Assembly: GCA_965225735.1 (NCBI GenBank)
Contig: CBDDBN010000027.1
Coordinates: 427,638 to 491,637, forward strand
Length of the DNA stretch: 64,000 nt
Reading direction: 5' to 3'
From: Denitrobaculum sp965225735
GTDB lineage: Bacteria; Pseudomonadota; Alphaproteobacteria; Kiloniellales; Kiloniellaceae
Shown here in pieces: positions 36,689 to 46,037 of this stretch. The first letter of the stretch is position 1. Each line of letters begins with the position of its first letter. Made by a program: the position numbers and the translations under genes. The notes beneath the pieces were generated by a model. The model saw nothing but the letters and a program-made list of their open reading frames with translations, was not told the origin of the DNA and made no database searches.

Positions 36689-37672
36689 TTATCCGCCGTA
36701 GCTGCCGGCCAGCCGCGCACGTTGCGAGACCAGAGCCAGGACCGTATCCAGTGTCGGTGTCGGCGTTTCCGTCAACTGCCCCAGTTCCTGGACCGCCCGG
36801 ACCAGGGCGTCGATTTCCATGGGCCTGCCCATGTCGAGATCCTGAAGCATGGAGGTTCGATGTGCGCCGACCGCTTCCGCACCGGCCAGCCGTTTTTCCA
36901 CGTCGATGGAAAAACGCGCGCCGAGCTTTTCACCCACCGCCTGCGCCTCGACCATGATGGCGCGGATAATGGCGCGTGTGCCCGGGTCCTGGCACATCTG
37001 CTCGATGGTCGCACCGGTCAGCGCACTGACCGGATTGAGCGAACAGTTGCCCCAGAGCTTGATCCAGATCTCGTCGCGCAGTTTGGGCCGGATCGGCGCT
37101 TTCAGATCGGCCTCGTTCAGTAACTTGCTGAGGGTTTGGACCCGCTCGCTCTTCTCGCCGTTGGGTTCGCCGAGGGAGAAACGGTTGCCGCTGATGTGCT
37201 TCACCACGCCAGGTTCGATCACCTCGGCCGCCGGATAGACTACGCAGCCGATGGCCCGCTGCGGACCGATGCCGTCCCAGAGCCGGTTGCCCGGATCCAC
37301 GCTGGCCAGCCGCCGGTTCTCATATTCACCTTCCAGGCCGTAAAAGTACCACCAGGGAACCCCGTTCACGCCAAATACGACGGCGGTATCGGGACCGAGC
37401 AGAGGCTGCATGCTGTCCACAACACCCGGAAGCGAATGGGCCTTCAGCGTGACGATTACAAAGTCCTGCGGTCCCAGATCGCTTGGGTCCGAACTGGCTT
37501 GAATTTCAAGCTTCTGCGACTCGTCGTTCTCAATCAGAGTCAAGCCGTTGGCCTGGATCGCCGCCAGATGCGGCCCGCGCGCCACCAGCGAGACGTCCGC
37601 ACCGGCAGTTGCCAGCTTTGCCCCCATGTAGCCGCCGATCGCCCCGGCGCCGAAGATCGCGACTTTGGTCAT
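36689..37672 (-). CDS. Ketopantoate reductase-family (PanE/ApbA-like) dehydrogenase
   Basis: A 327-residue NADP-dependent oxidoreductase: KVAIFGAGAIGGYMGAKLA at the N-terminus, FVIVTLKAHSLPGVVDSM near residue 70 and a C-terminal helical domain with KLWGNCSLNPVSALTGATIE carrying the catalytic Lys/Asn/Ser cluster. Many paralogues act on other 2-keto or 3-hydroxy acids, and the context (GGT-like, CoA ligase, BKACE) suggests a catabolic rather than pantothenate role. It overlaps the upstream CoA ligase by ATGA. Confidence 0.88.
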   Translation of the reverse strand: MTKVAIFGAGAIGGYMGAKLATAGADVSLVARGPHLAAIQANGLTLIENDESQKLEIQASSDPSDLGPQDFVIVTLKAHSLPGVVDSMQPLLGPDTAVVFGVNGVPWWYFYGLEGEYENRRLASVDPGNRLWDGIGPQRAIGCVVYPAAEVIEPGVVKHISGNRFSLGEPNGEKSERVQTLSKLLNEADLKAPIRPKLRDEIWIKLWGNCSLNPVSALTGATIEQMCQDPGTRAIIRAIMVEAQAVGEKLGARFSIDVEKRLAGAEAVGAHRTSMLQDLDMGRPMEIDALVRAVQELGQLTETPTPTLDTVLALVSQRARLAGSYGG

Positions 37673-39189
37673 GCGACGATCCCAAGTTTCTCGGCCAGGC
37701 CGATGCGCTGCAGCTTGCCGGTCGCACCCTTGGGGATCTCATCCCGGAAGATGATCTTCCGCGGCACCTTGAAATCGGCAAGCTTTTCAGATGCGAAGCT
37801 GCGCAGGGTTTTCTCGTCGACCTCCTGGCCCTCGTTGAGAACCACAACTGCCGCGACCTCCTCACCCAGCTTCGGATGCGGCAGCGCAAAGGTCACAACT
37901 TGGGCCACGGCCGGGTGCGCCTGGATGATGTCGTCCACCTCACGCGGCGCGATCTTCTCGCCGCCCCGATTGATGATCTCCTTCAAACGGCCAGAGATGG
38001 CGAGATAACCGTCTTCATCGAAAAAGCCCTGGTCGCCCGTGCGGAACCAACCGTCGCTGAAAGCTGTCGCATTGGCGTCAGGGTTGTTTTCGTAACCGCT
38101 GAAAACGTTCGGGCCGCGAATAACGATTTCGCCGGTTTCACCCTGAGGCAGAAGCTTTCCGTCCAGGTCCATGATGGCAACTTCCGGACCGGCGGCCGCA
38201 CCGACGGTGCCCGCCTTGCGCAGACCCGGCGGCAGTCGGTTGGAAGCCATCTGATGCGAGGCTTCGGTCATGCCGTAGGCTTCGATCACCGGACAGCCGA
38301 AGGTCTCTTCAAGTTCGGCCATAACCGGTGCCGGCAGGGAAGAAGAGGACGAACGGGCAAAGCGCAGATTGAGTTTCTCCAGAACCTGGGCATTGCGCTT
38401 GGCGCGCCCTAAAATGGCCTGATGCATGGTCGGCACAGCCGTGTACCAGGTGGGGTCGACCTCCGCGAACCACTGATAGATCTTCAGTGCGTTGAAGCCT
38501 GGGGTGCAGACCACATGCGCGCTGGCCGCCATGGAGGACAGCAGCGATGCAATCAAGCCATGAATGTGGAACATCGGCATGATGTTCAAACCCCGGTCCC
38601 CGTCAGTCAGACCCAACGTCTCGCGGATATGCCTCGCTGACGCAGCAAGGTTCCGGTTCAGCAGCGGCACGACCTTTGGCCGCGAGGTCGTGCCCGACGT
38701 GTGGAGCACCAGGGCCTCATCGTCAGGGCCGGTATGCGGGTCGTCACCAGAGGCTGGGCCTACGCTCTCGTCCGATTGCAGCGTGAAGAGGCCAGCCGGC
38801 GCACCTTCGCTATGATGAAGCGAAACGACGGCGATGCCTTTCTTTTTCGCGACTTCAACAGCAGGCGAGTCGCTTCCGGCCTCGACCACCAGCGCTTTGG
38901 CCCCGAGGTCCGAGAGGTAGAAATCGAACTCATCTGCGCGGTAGTTCGGATTCAATGGCGCGGTGCTGGCGGCACTGCCGACCGCGAGGAAGGAAGCCGC
39001 CATCTCCGGACCGTTCGGCAGGACAATCGCTACGCGGTCCGAACGCCCGATGCCAATCCCGCGCAGGAAGGCTGCTGTGCCGTCTGCAAGCTGCAGCAAA
39101 GCGCTATAGCTCATCGACTCGGCGGCGGGCGCACCGAGCGCCGGTTTGTTGGGAGTTCCCGCCTTCAGAATCTCATAGATCGACTGCAT
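37669..39189 (-). CDS. AMP-forming acyl-CoA ligase (oxalyl-CoA synthetase-like group)
   Basis: About 506 residues from ATG 39189; an upstream start would add 22 residues of promoter-like sequence. Motifs: VLHTSGTTSRPKVVPLLNRN near residue 155, IEAYGMTEASHQMASN near 290, GDQGFFDEDGYLAISGR near 385 and ATGKLQRIGL at the C-terminus. The PNGPEMAASFLAVGSAA segment and overall size resemble Pcs60/AAE3 oxalate-CoA ligases, but the substrate is not proven. It is the first gene of a leftward set with PanE-like and GGT-like genes. Confidence 0.87.
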   Translation of the reverse strand: MQSIYEILKAGTPNKPALGAPAAESMSYSALLQLADGTAAFLRGIGIGRSDRVAIVLPNGPEMAASFLAVGSAASTAPLNPNYRADEFDFYLSDLGAKALVVEAGSDSPAVEVAKKKGIAVVSLHHSEGAPAGLFTLQSDESVGPASGDDPHTGPDDEALVLHTSGTTSRPKVVPLLNRNLAASARHIRETLGLTDGDRGLNIMPMFHIHGLIASLLSSMAASAHVVCTPGFNALKIYQWFAEVDPTWYTAVPTMHQAILGRAKRNAQVLEKLNLRFARSSSSSLPAPVMAELEETFGCPVIEAYGMTEASHQMASNRLPPGLRKAGTVGAAAGPEVAIMDLDGKLLPQGETGEIVIRGPNVFSGYENNPDANATAFSDGWFRTGDQGFFDEDGYLAISGRLKEIINRGGEKIAPREVDDIIQAHPAVAQVVTFALPHPKLGEEVAAVVVLNEGQEVDEKTLRSFASEKLADFKVPRKIIFRDEIPKGATGKLQRIGLAEKLGIVA

Positions 39190-39365
39190 TCCCGTCCGAA
39201 CTCCCTCTGACTTCACTGATGTGGTGCTTGAATAACCTGTCCCGGGGACCGGCACAAAGACTCTCCCCGATGCGGCGCGATACTATCGAACAACGCCAAG
39301 TGGCATCAAACGCAATTCCGTCTAGTGGAAACCCGCAGCTAGGAAGTTGAGAATTCGGGTCAGTT

Positions 39366-39413
39366 CCGTCCGCCAGCCCTTCCCTGCAACAGGCGGGAAC
39401 GGCTGACGGACGG
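39366..39413. repeat. Long hairpin between aquaporin and CoA ligase genes
   Basis: Inverted repeats CCGTCCGCCAGCC (39366-39378) and GGCTGACGGACGG (39401-39413) pair at 12 of 13 positions, with an inner TTCCC/GGGAA extension. It lies just after the aquaporin stop (leftward gene) and may end or stabilise that transcript, though no T-tract is present. Confidence 0.55.
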
Positions 39414-39421
39414 GCAATCGA

Positions 39422-40114
39422 TCAGGCCTCGGCCTCAGCGGCCAGCAGTCCGCCGCGGAAAGCAAAGCCGGCAATGACTGCGCCGATGCAAGGCGCCAGG
39501 AAGAAGAGCCAGAGCTGCGCCAGCGCCTGACCACCGACAAAGACTGCCGGCCCCAGGCTGCGCGCCGGATTGACCGAAACGCCGGTCACCTGGATACCAA
39601 CGATATGGATCACCACCAGCGTCAGTCCGATTGCGAGGCCCGCGAGCAGATTCGGACCGCCCTTCTGGGTCGAACCCAGAATCGCAATGAGGAACAGGAA
39701 AGTCGCCACAACTTCGAACACGAAGGCGGAAACCATCGAATACTCTCCGAGATAACCGGCCCCCCATCCGTTTTGTCCCAGTCCAGAAGCGGCCAGGTCA
39801 TGCCCAGCAAGCTTTCCGCTCACAATCAGATAGAGCACGCCCGCCCCAGCGATCCCGCCCAGGCACTGCGCGATCACATAGGAGACAAAATCTTGAGGCG
39901 ACATGCGCCCCGCGATCAGCACACCCAGGCTCACCGCCGGATTGATGTGGCAACCGGACAGCGGTCCGATACCGTAGGCCATCGCGATCAAGGCGAGACC
40001 GAAGGCGAAACTAATACCCAGGACCCCGACGACATCTCCAGCAATCACCGCAGACCCGCAGCCGAACAGGACCAAGGTGAAGGTCCCGATAAACTCTGCA
40101 ATGGCTTTGTTCAT
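39422..40114 (-). CDS. aqpZ: Aquaporin Z-type water channel
   Basis: A 230-residue six-helix channel with the two NPA boxes, SGCHINPAVSLGVL near residue 62 and GVSVNPARSLGPAVF near residue 180, the arginine of the selectivity filter in NPARS, and helices such as FIGTFTLVLFGCGSAVIAG. These residues mark the water-selective AqpZ type rather than GlpF. It has its own GAGGGAGTTC ribosome site and appears monocistronic. Confidence 0.94.
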   Translation of the reverse strand: MNKAIAEFIGTFTLVLFGCGSAVIAGDVVGVLGISFAFGLALIAMAYGIGPLSGCHINPAVSLGVLIAGRMSPQDFVSYVIAQCLGGIAGAGVLYLIVSGKLAGHDLAASGLGQNGWGAGYLGEYSMVSAFVFEVVATFLFLIAILGSTQKGGPNLLAGLAIGLTLVVIHIVGIQVTGVSVNPARSLGPAVFVGGQALAQLWLFFLAPCIGAVIAGFAFRGGLLAAEAEA

Positions 40115-40477
40115 GGTTGAACTCCCTCTCTTTAATCAGGGTTCCACCGCAATCTACCCCCTCTGGCGAACCCTCATTTCGCCGAGCTTTCACTCTGCAC
40201 CAAGCGGTTAACCATTGATATTAGGGAAACTCCGGGTGCGATAGGGCTTGACAGGAAGGCCAAAAAGCCTCACATCCCCCTCACTCACCGCGCTGTACCC
40301 ACTCGGTTTGACGCGCGGTTCAGCTAAAAATAGAAAACATGTTTCCGCCGTGCCTTTGCGCGCACCTTGGGTTTAGGCCCAGGTGACGTCCTTTTGTCCC
40401 TTGTTTTGGGTTTCACCGCGGAATGCTCAGCTCCTGGCCTGAAAAGGGGCTGTAACGTCTGCGGAAGGACAAAGACG

Positions 40478-41890
40478 ATGGCATCTTTCGACACGCTCGG
40501 CCTGAGCGATGCGCTGCTGCGCGCAATTGAGGCCCAGGGCTTCACCGAACCAACCCCGATCCAAGGCAAGGCAATCCCGCAGCTGATGGCGGGACGCGAT
40601 CTCAAGGGCGTGGCGCAGACCGGCGGCGGCAAGACCGCCGCTTTCGTGCTGCCGCTGCTGCACCGGCTTATGGCCGACCGTAAGGATCCGCAGCGGGCCA
40701 TGGCCGAGGCGCTGATCCTGGCGCCGACCCGCGAGCTCGCCAATCAAATTGGCGAATGCATCCGTCAGTTCACAAAAGGGCAGCGGATTTACCACACGGT
40801 GCTCTACGGCGGCTCACCCTTCTTCCCGCAGATGAAAGCCCTGCAGCGCGGGGTCCATATTGTCGTGGCCACGCCTGGCCGTATGATGGATCACATCCGC
40901 CGCGGCAATCTCTCCCTGGATGGCGTCAACACCTTCATCTTGGACGAAGCCGACCGCATGCTTGATATGGGCTTCATCGATGAGGTCAAGGAAGTAGCGG
41001 CCAGCCTCCCGAAAGAACATCAGACCATTATGTTCTCGGCCACGATGAACCGCGCCATCCGCGGTCTGGCCGACAAACTGCTGAACGATCCGGTCCAGGT
41101 AGAAGTCGCCAAGGAAAGCACGGTCGCGAGCACCATCGACCACCGGGTCCTCTGCGTACGCTACCAGGATAAAAAAGATCTCCTTCTGCATCTGATGAAG
41201 GACGAGAGCCTAAAACGGGTTTTGGTCTTTTCGCGCACGAAATCCATGGCCGACACGCTGTCGAAGGATTTGCGCGAAGCCGGCCACCGCGTGGACTCCA
41301 TCCACGGCGATCGCGAGCAGCGCATCCGCCAAAAGGTTCTGCAGAAATTCCGTCGCGGCGTCATCGATATCCTGGTTGCGACCGACGTTGCCGCCCGCGG
41401 CATCGATGTGCCCGACATCACACACGTCATCAACTACGATATGCCGCTGGAGGCCGAGAGCTACGTACACCGTATCGGCCGGACCGGCCGGGCCGGTACC
41501 AAAGGCACTGCCCTTTCGCTCTGCGAGACCAAGGAAGGCAATCTGCTGCGCAACGTTGAGCGCGCGATCCGTCAGGCGGTACCGGTCGACAAGGACCATC
41601 CTTTCCATGCCGAGCTGGCAGGCGCCCGGAGCAATGGCGCCAAGCGCAACGGCAAGAAGTACGGCAAGCCACAGTCCCGCAACGGCCAAAAGCCGTTCCA
41701 GAAGAAGGGCTTCAAATCAGCAAATGCCGAGGGCGGGGCCAACAAAGGCGGCAAGAAGCCCTACGCAAAATCATCCGGCAAGTTCGGTAAAGACGCCACG
41801 CGGGTGCAGGAGCACGCAAACGACGGGCAAAAGTTCCGCAAGTTCAAGGATGGCGGCTACAAAGGTCCGAAGCGCAGACGCGCGGCCTAG
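40478..41890 (+). CDS. DEAD-box ATP-dependent RNA helicase
   Basis: About 470 residues from ATG 40478, preceded by GGAAGG; the open frame continues upstream but without family sequence. Motifs in order: FDTLGLSDALLRAIE with the Q-motif TPIQGKAIP, I AQTGGGKTA (GGGKT where GSGKT is common), Ia APTRELANQ, II ILDEADRMLDMG with DEAD, III FSATMNR, IV VLVFSRTK, V ATDVAARGIDV and VI YVHRIGRTGRAG. A basic Lys/Gly/Asn-rich tail binds RNA. This is the RhlE type, acting in cold-adapted RNA remodelling and ribosome assembly. Confidence 0.94.
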   Translation: MASFDTLGLSDALLRAIEAQGFTEPTPIQGKAIPQLMAGRDLKGVAQTGGGKTAAFVLPLLHRLMADRKDPQRAMAEALILAPTRELANQIGECIRQFTKGQRIYHTVLYGGSPFFPQMKALQRGVHIVVATPGRMMDHIRRGNLSLDGVNTFILDEADRMLDMGFIDEVKEVAASLPKEHQTIMFSATMNRAIRGLADKLLNDPVQVEVAKESTVASTIDHRVLCVRYQDKKDLLLHLMKDESLKRVLVFSRTKSMADTLSKDLREAGHRVDSIHGDREQRIRQKVLQKFRRGVIDILVATDVAARGIDVPDITHVINYDMPLEAESYVHRIGRTGRAGTKGTALSLCETKEGNLLRNVERAIRQAVPVDKDHPFHAELAGARSNGAKRNGKKYGKPQSRNGQKPFQKKGFKSANAEGGANKGGKKPYAKSSGKFGKDATRVQEHANDGQKFRKFKDGGYKGPKRRRAA

Positions 41891-41985
41891 GGCTTCTTTG
41901 CAGAACCGAGTCTTGACCCCGGGCTTTCTTGCATCAAGGTGATAGTCTGCGAAAGCAGCCACACCGCGATGTTTGAAAGACCCGC

Positions 41986-42741
41986 ATGATGGAACCGACC
42001 CAGCCGAAACTCATCTCCTTCGCAATCTCGCACTACTGCGAAAAGGCCCGTTGGGCTCTCGACTGGTACGGCATCGATTATCGCGAAGAGTTCTGGCCGA
42101 TCGGTCTCCACGTGAAGATGATCCGGCAGCTTGGCGTTCCTAAGTCCTCGGTGCCGATCCTGATGCTCGGCGATGAGATCCTTCAGGGCAGTCAGGAGAT
42201 TCTCGACTGGGCGAACCGCGTCAACCCGGACGCGGCACGCAGCCTTGAAGACTCTGCCCATGACGCTGAAATCCGGGAGATCGAACAGCGCGCGGATGAT
42301 CTGATCGGCGTCGAGGTCCGCCGGCTGCTCTACGCGCAGACTCTCACCCAGCATCCCGACGTTCTTCTTGAACTGCTCTATGGCAATCTGGAAGAGCGTG
42401 TCCGCAAGGTCGGACACAACCTCTGGCCCAAGATCCAGACGGCCATGATCCAAACTCTGGACGCAGCCCCGGAAGCCGCGGAAGATTCGCGCAGCCGGCT
42501 CAATAGGGAGTTGGACTGGATCGACAGCCGGCTGTCCGACGGTCGACGTCATCTGGTCGGTGATCGCTTCACACGCGCGGACATCGCGGTCGCCAGCCTG
42601 CTCTCTCCTTTCGCGGAACTGTCACGGCAACGCATGTACAGTCAGGTCGAGGTGCCGCCGGAGATCGAAGCCGAATTCAGCCGGCTGAAAGACCGGCCCA
42701 GTCTTCAATGGGTTGCGAAGACTTATCGGGACTTCCGTTGA
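41986..42741 (+). CDS. Glutathione S-transferase family protein
   Basis: A 251-residue cytosolic protein. The N-terminal thioredoxin-like half contains SHYCEKARWALDWYG with a catalytic-type Cys/Ser region and SSVPILMLGDEILQGSQEIL with the conserved cis-Pro and glutathione-contacting Gln-Ser. A helical C-terminal domain ends RFTRADIAVASLLSPF. The substrate is unknown. It is convergent with the guanine deaminase gene (tail gap of 3 bp). Confidence 0.87.
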   Translation: MMEPTQPKLISFAISHYCEKARWALDWYGIDYREEFWPIGLHVKMIRQLGVPKSSVPILMLGDEILQGSQEILDWANRVNPDAARSLEDSAHDAEIREIEQRADDLIGVEVRRLLYAQTLTQHPDVLLELLYGNLEERVRKVGHNLWPKIQTAMIQTLDAAPEAAEDSRSRLNRELDWIDSRLSDGRRHLVGDRFTRADIAVASLLSPFAELSRQRMYSQVEVPPEIEAEFSRLKDRPSLQWVAKTYRDFR

Positions 42742-42744
42742 ACT

Positions 42745-44079
42745 TCAGGTATGGCTCTCGTCGCGCAGGTAAACCTGTCGGCCCGCCGCGTAGGTCGCGG
42801 CGATGGCACGGTCATCAGCCAGGATCATCTGAATGAAGAGCGCCTCGCTGAGGTCGTTTGCATGCCGCATTCTTTGCGCAATGAGCGGCGTAGAGTGAAG
42901 ATCGATCACCGTCAGGTCTGCTTCGAAACCCGGCGCTAGATTGCCGATTTTGTCATCGAGATAAAGCGCGCGGGCGCTGCCCAGGGTCGCCAGGTAAAAG
43001 GCCTTAAGCGGGTGCAGGCTGAAGGATTGAAGCTGCGCGATCTCGTAGGCGGCTCGCATGGTCGCGAAGATAGAAAAGCTGGTGCCGCCACCAACATCCG
43101 TGGCGAGCCCGACACGTAAGGGGTCTTTGCGCTCCTGAGAGGCTTCGAGATCGAAGAGACCGCTCCCGATGAAGAGGTTCGAGGTTGGGCAGTGAGCGAT
43201 GGCACTGCCGGTTTCGGCGACAAGAGCCTTTTCACGCTCTGACAGATAGATGCCGTGCCCCAGAACGGATCTAGGCCCGAGCAGTCCGTGTTTCTCATAA
43301 ACCCCAAGGTAATCCGCGCAATCGGGAAAAAGCTCCGCCACCCACTCCAGTTCTTTTCGGTTTTCCGAAACATGGGTCTGCATGTAGACCCCGGGCACTT
43401 CGCGCCATAAGGCACCCGCTGCTTCAAGCTGCGCCGGTGTCGAGGTGGGTGCAAACCTCGGGGTTATTCCGTAAAGCGCTCGCCCCTTGCCGTTCCAGCG
43501 TTCGATCAAGGCTTTTGATTCGTCGTAGGCCGACTGTGCGTTATCCGTCAGAAAATCCGGCGCATGGCGGTCCATCAAAACCTTGCCCGCGATCATGCGC
43601 AGACCGAGCGGTTCGCAGGCCTGAAAGAAAGCATCGACGGATTCTGGATGGACCGTGCAGTAGACAGCGGCGGTCGTAACACCGTTGCGCAAACTCTCAT
43701 CCAGAAAGACTTTGGCCACCGCTCCTGCGTAGTCCGGGTCGCCGAACTTACCCTCGGCCGGAAAGGTATAGTCGTTCAGCCACTCGATGAGTTGCGCACC
43801 ATAGGAAGCGATCACCTCGATCTGCGGATAATGGACGTGGGTATCGACAAAGCCCGCCATCACGAGCTTATCGGGATAGTGGTGCAACTCAGCGGCGGGA
43901 TTGAGCTTGGGAAGTAGCTCGCCGGCCTCTCCAACCTCCCGGATTACGCCGGCTTCGATCACCACCAGACCATCCGACCAGAAGCGGTAGGAGGAGGTTG
44001 GATCCGAGTGGAAAGGATCCCCAACGAACTGAAGCACCTGGCCCCTGATCGCTAAGGTTTTTTTATCTGTTTGGCTCAT
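42745..44079 (-). CDS. guaD: Guanine deaminase
   Basis: A 444-residue zinc amidohydrolase converting guanine to xanthine and ammonia. It shows the metal-binding GFVDTHVHYPQIEVIASYG near residue 77, MQTHVSENRKELEW near 235, VLGHGIYLSEREK near 272, HCPTSNLFIGSG near 300 and the catalytic aspartate in GLATDVGGGTSFS near 330. All fit the GuaD class. No other purine genes are adjacent. Confidence 0.93.
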   Translation of the reverse strand: MSQTDKKTLAIRGQVLQFVGDPFHSDPTSSYRFWSDGLVVIEAGVIREVGEAGELLPKLNPAAELHHYPDKLVMAGFVDTHVHYPQIEVIASYGAQLIEWLNDYTFPAEGKFGDPDYAGAVAKVFLDESLRNGVTTAAVYCTVHPESVDAFFQACEPLGLRMIAGKVLMDRHAPDFLTDNAQSAYDESKALIERWNGKGRALYGITPRFAPTSTPAQLEAAGALWREVPGVYMQTHVSENRKELEWVAELFPDCADYLGVYEKHGLLGPRSVLGHGIYLSEREKALVAETGSAIAHCPTSNLFIGSGLFDLEASQERKDPLRVGLATDVGGGTSFSIFATMRAAYEIAQLQSFSLHPLKAFYLATLGSARALYLDDKIGNLAPGFEADLTVIDLHSTPLIAQRMRHANDLSEALFIQMILADDRAIAATYAAGRQVYLRDESHT

Positions 44080-44196
44080 GCCTGCGCCTGTTCTTGACCC
44101 TCATGCGCCGACAGTTCACGACGAAAAACATCTTCGCTTCAAGCAGTTTATCGCGATCCCTGACACAGAGCCCTGCGAGCAGGTGCGCGGCGGTCG

Positions 44197-45807
44197 TCAC
44201 TGTCCCTTCGTCGCCTCGTTCAGATCGATACGGCGCTCGATCCCAATGGCATCAAGAAAGCTGTCCGAATGGGATACGGCTACCACCGTCCCATCGTAGT
44301 TTCGCAGGGCCTGCTCGAGGGCGCTTAAGGACTCGAAATCCAGATGATTGTCCGGCTCGTCGAGCAACAGCAGAGCCGGTGCCGAGGCACCACCGAAGAC
44401 CCCAGCCAAAGCGACCTTCAAACGCTCGCCCCCGCTAAGTTCTCCGACCGGACGCAGAGCCTGTTCCCGCCGCATACGCAGCTGCGCAAGGCGGGTTCTG
44501 GCTTCTGTCTGCGTCACGTCAGGTAGAAGCTGCTGCAGGTTTTCAAGCGCGCTTCGACCCTGGTCGAGGAAGCTGAGATGCTGGTCGAGCAGGATCTGTC
44601 GGCAGGCACTTCGATATACGTCGCCATCTTCAGGCTCGATGATCCCCTGGATCAAGCGCAGGAGGGTCGTTTTACCGGAACCGTTCGCACCGGTTAGAGC
44701 GACACGTTCGCCGGCTGAAATCTGCAACCACAGGCCGGCGCGCAGTGACTGACCGCCATAGGGCATGACGAGAGCGCGGCAGGCAAAGAGAACGCCCCTC
44801 GCCGTTTCAGCACGCGGTGTAAAGACCGTGAGCGGGTCGATCCGTTCGACCCGCGACTGCGCCGCCGCAACGGCATCTTCAGCCAAGTGCTTCCGGTTTT
44901 CGGCAAGCCCGGCCAATCGCGAGCGGGAGGCTTCGGCGCGCCCTTTGGCCGCGTCCAGAACCATCTTATCCTGGCTGCCCGTACCACGCTGTTTCCGTCC
45001 GTAAGCATCCCGTCGTGCCTGGCGTTCCTTTCGTGCCTGCGCGTCCCGGCGCTCACGCGCCTGGGTCGCCTGCGCAGATTCGAGCGACTGCTGCGCCGCC
45101 GCAAGCTCGGCATCCTTCCGAGCGCGATAAAGACTGTAGTTGCCGCCATAGTTCGTGAGGCCCAGAGCGGTAAGTTCCAGGATCCGATCGACTTGCGCCA
45201 ACAGTTCCCGGTCGTGAGACACAATCAAAGCACCGCGTGTCCAGCGTGACATCCGCTCGATCAACCAGCGGCGTCCGGCACGGTCCAGGTGATTGGTCGG
45301 CTCGTCGAGAATCAGGAAATCCGGATGGCTGAGCTCCAGCCTTAACAGCGCGAGGCGCGTCCGTTCGCCGCCGCTGAGATGCGACGTTGGCGCCATCAGG
45401 TCTGGAGTCAATTCAAGACCTTGGAGGGCAGTCTGGAGATCTTCCCTGAGCGTCCAGTCGTCGCCGATCCTTTCGTAGTCCATCTCCGTTGCAATCCCAG
45501 CCTCCACTCGCGCGAGAGCCGTCAGCCGGTCGGCAATACCCAACGCGTCGGCCATGTTTCCTTGCACGGCATCGGCTGCATCCTGGGGCAAAAAACCGAG
45601 CGTAGCATGCCGTTCGATCCAACCGGACGTCGGTTCTTTTCGGCCAGCCAGGATTTGCGCCAGTACCGACTTGCCGATGCCGTTGCGGCCAACCAGGCCA
45701 TAGCAGCGTGGTCCCAATGCAAAGTCCAGGTCCTCAAAGAGAACGCCGCCGTCGTCAAACTGAAATGAAACACCATGTGCGGCAAGCGCCGCGGAAGAGC
45801 GAGCCAT
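44197..45807 (-). CDS. ABC-F family ATPase
   Basis: A 536-residue cytoplasmic protein with two ABC domains and no membrane segment. The first has GRNGIGKSVLAQILAG, LSGGERTRLALLRLE and FLILDEPTNHLDRAG; the second GANGSGKTTLLRLIQG, LSGGERLKVALAGVF and LLLLDEPDNHLDF. Between them is a charged Arg/Ala/Gln coiled linker typical of ABC-F proteins, which act on ribosomes as translation factors or protect them from antibiotics. Which role applies cannot be told. Confidence 0.9.
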   Translation of the reverse strand: MARSSAALAAHGVSFQFDDGGVLFEDLDFALGPRCYGLVGRNGIGKSVLAQILAGRKEPTSGWIERHATLGFLPQDAADAVQGNMADALGIADRLTALARVEAGIATEMDYERIGDDWTLREDLQTALQGLELTPDLMAPTSHLSGGERTRLALLRLELSHPDFLILDEPTNHLDRAGRRWLIERMSRWTRGALIVSHDRELLAQVDRILELTALGLTNYGGNYSLYRARKDAELAAAQQSLESAQATQARERRDAQARKERQARRDAYGRKQRGTGSQDKMVLDAAKGRAEASRSRLAGLAENRKHLAEDAVAAAQSRVERIDPLTVFTPRAETARGVLFACRALVMPYGGQSLRAGLWLQISAGERVALTGANGSGKTTLLRLIQGIIEPEDGDVYRSACRQILLDQHLSFLDQGRSALENLQQLLPDVTQTEARTRLAQLRMRREQALRPVGELSGGERLKVALAGVFGGASAPALLLLDEPDNHLDFESLSALEQALRNYDGTVVAVSHSDSFLDAIGIERRIDLNEATKGQ

Positions 45808-46037
45808 GAAGGAGCTCCCATCACTATCTACCTTTGTCCGCTGCCAACCGGCGCTTTCAGCCGGACAGCTACAGACATCGAAGTCTCAGATGGAAAGGTC
45901 CTGTCGCATGATCCTCATCGCTCTTGGCTCAGCTTGTGCGCTTCGAACGCCAAGCTTTTGATGCCCCAAAGATAAGCCTGTGCGGTTTCAAATTCAAGCG
46001 TGCGTAAGCCGTCGGCCGGAGACCCCAGCATTGGGCC

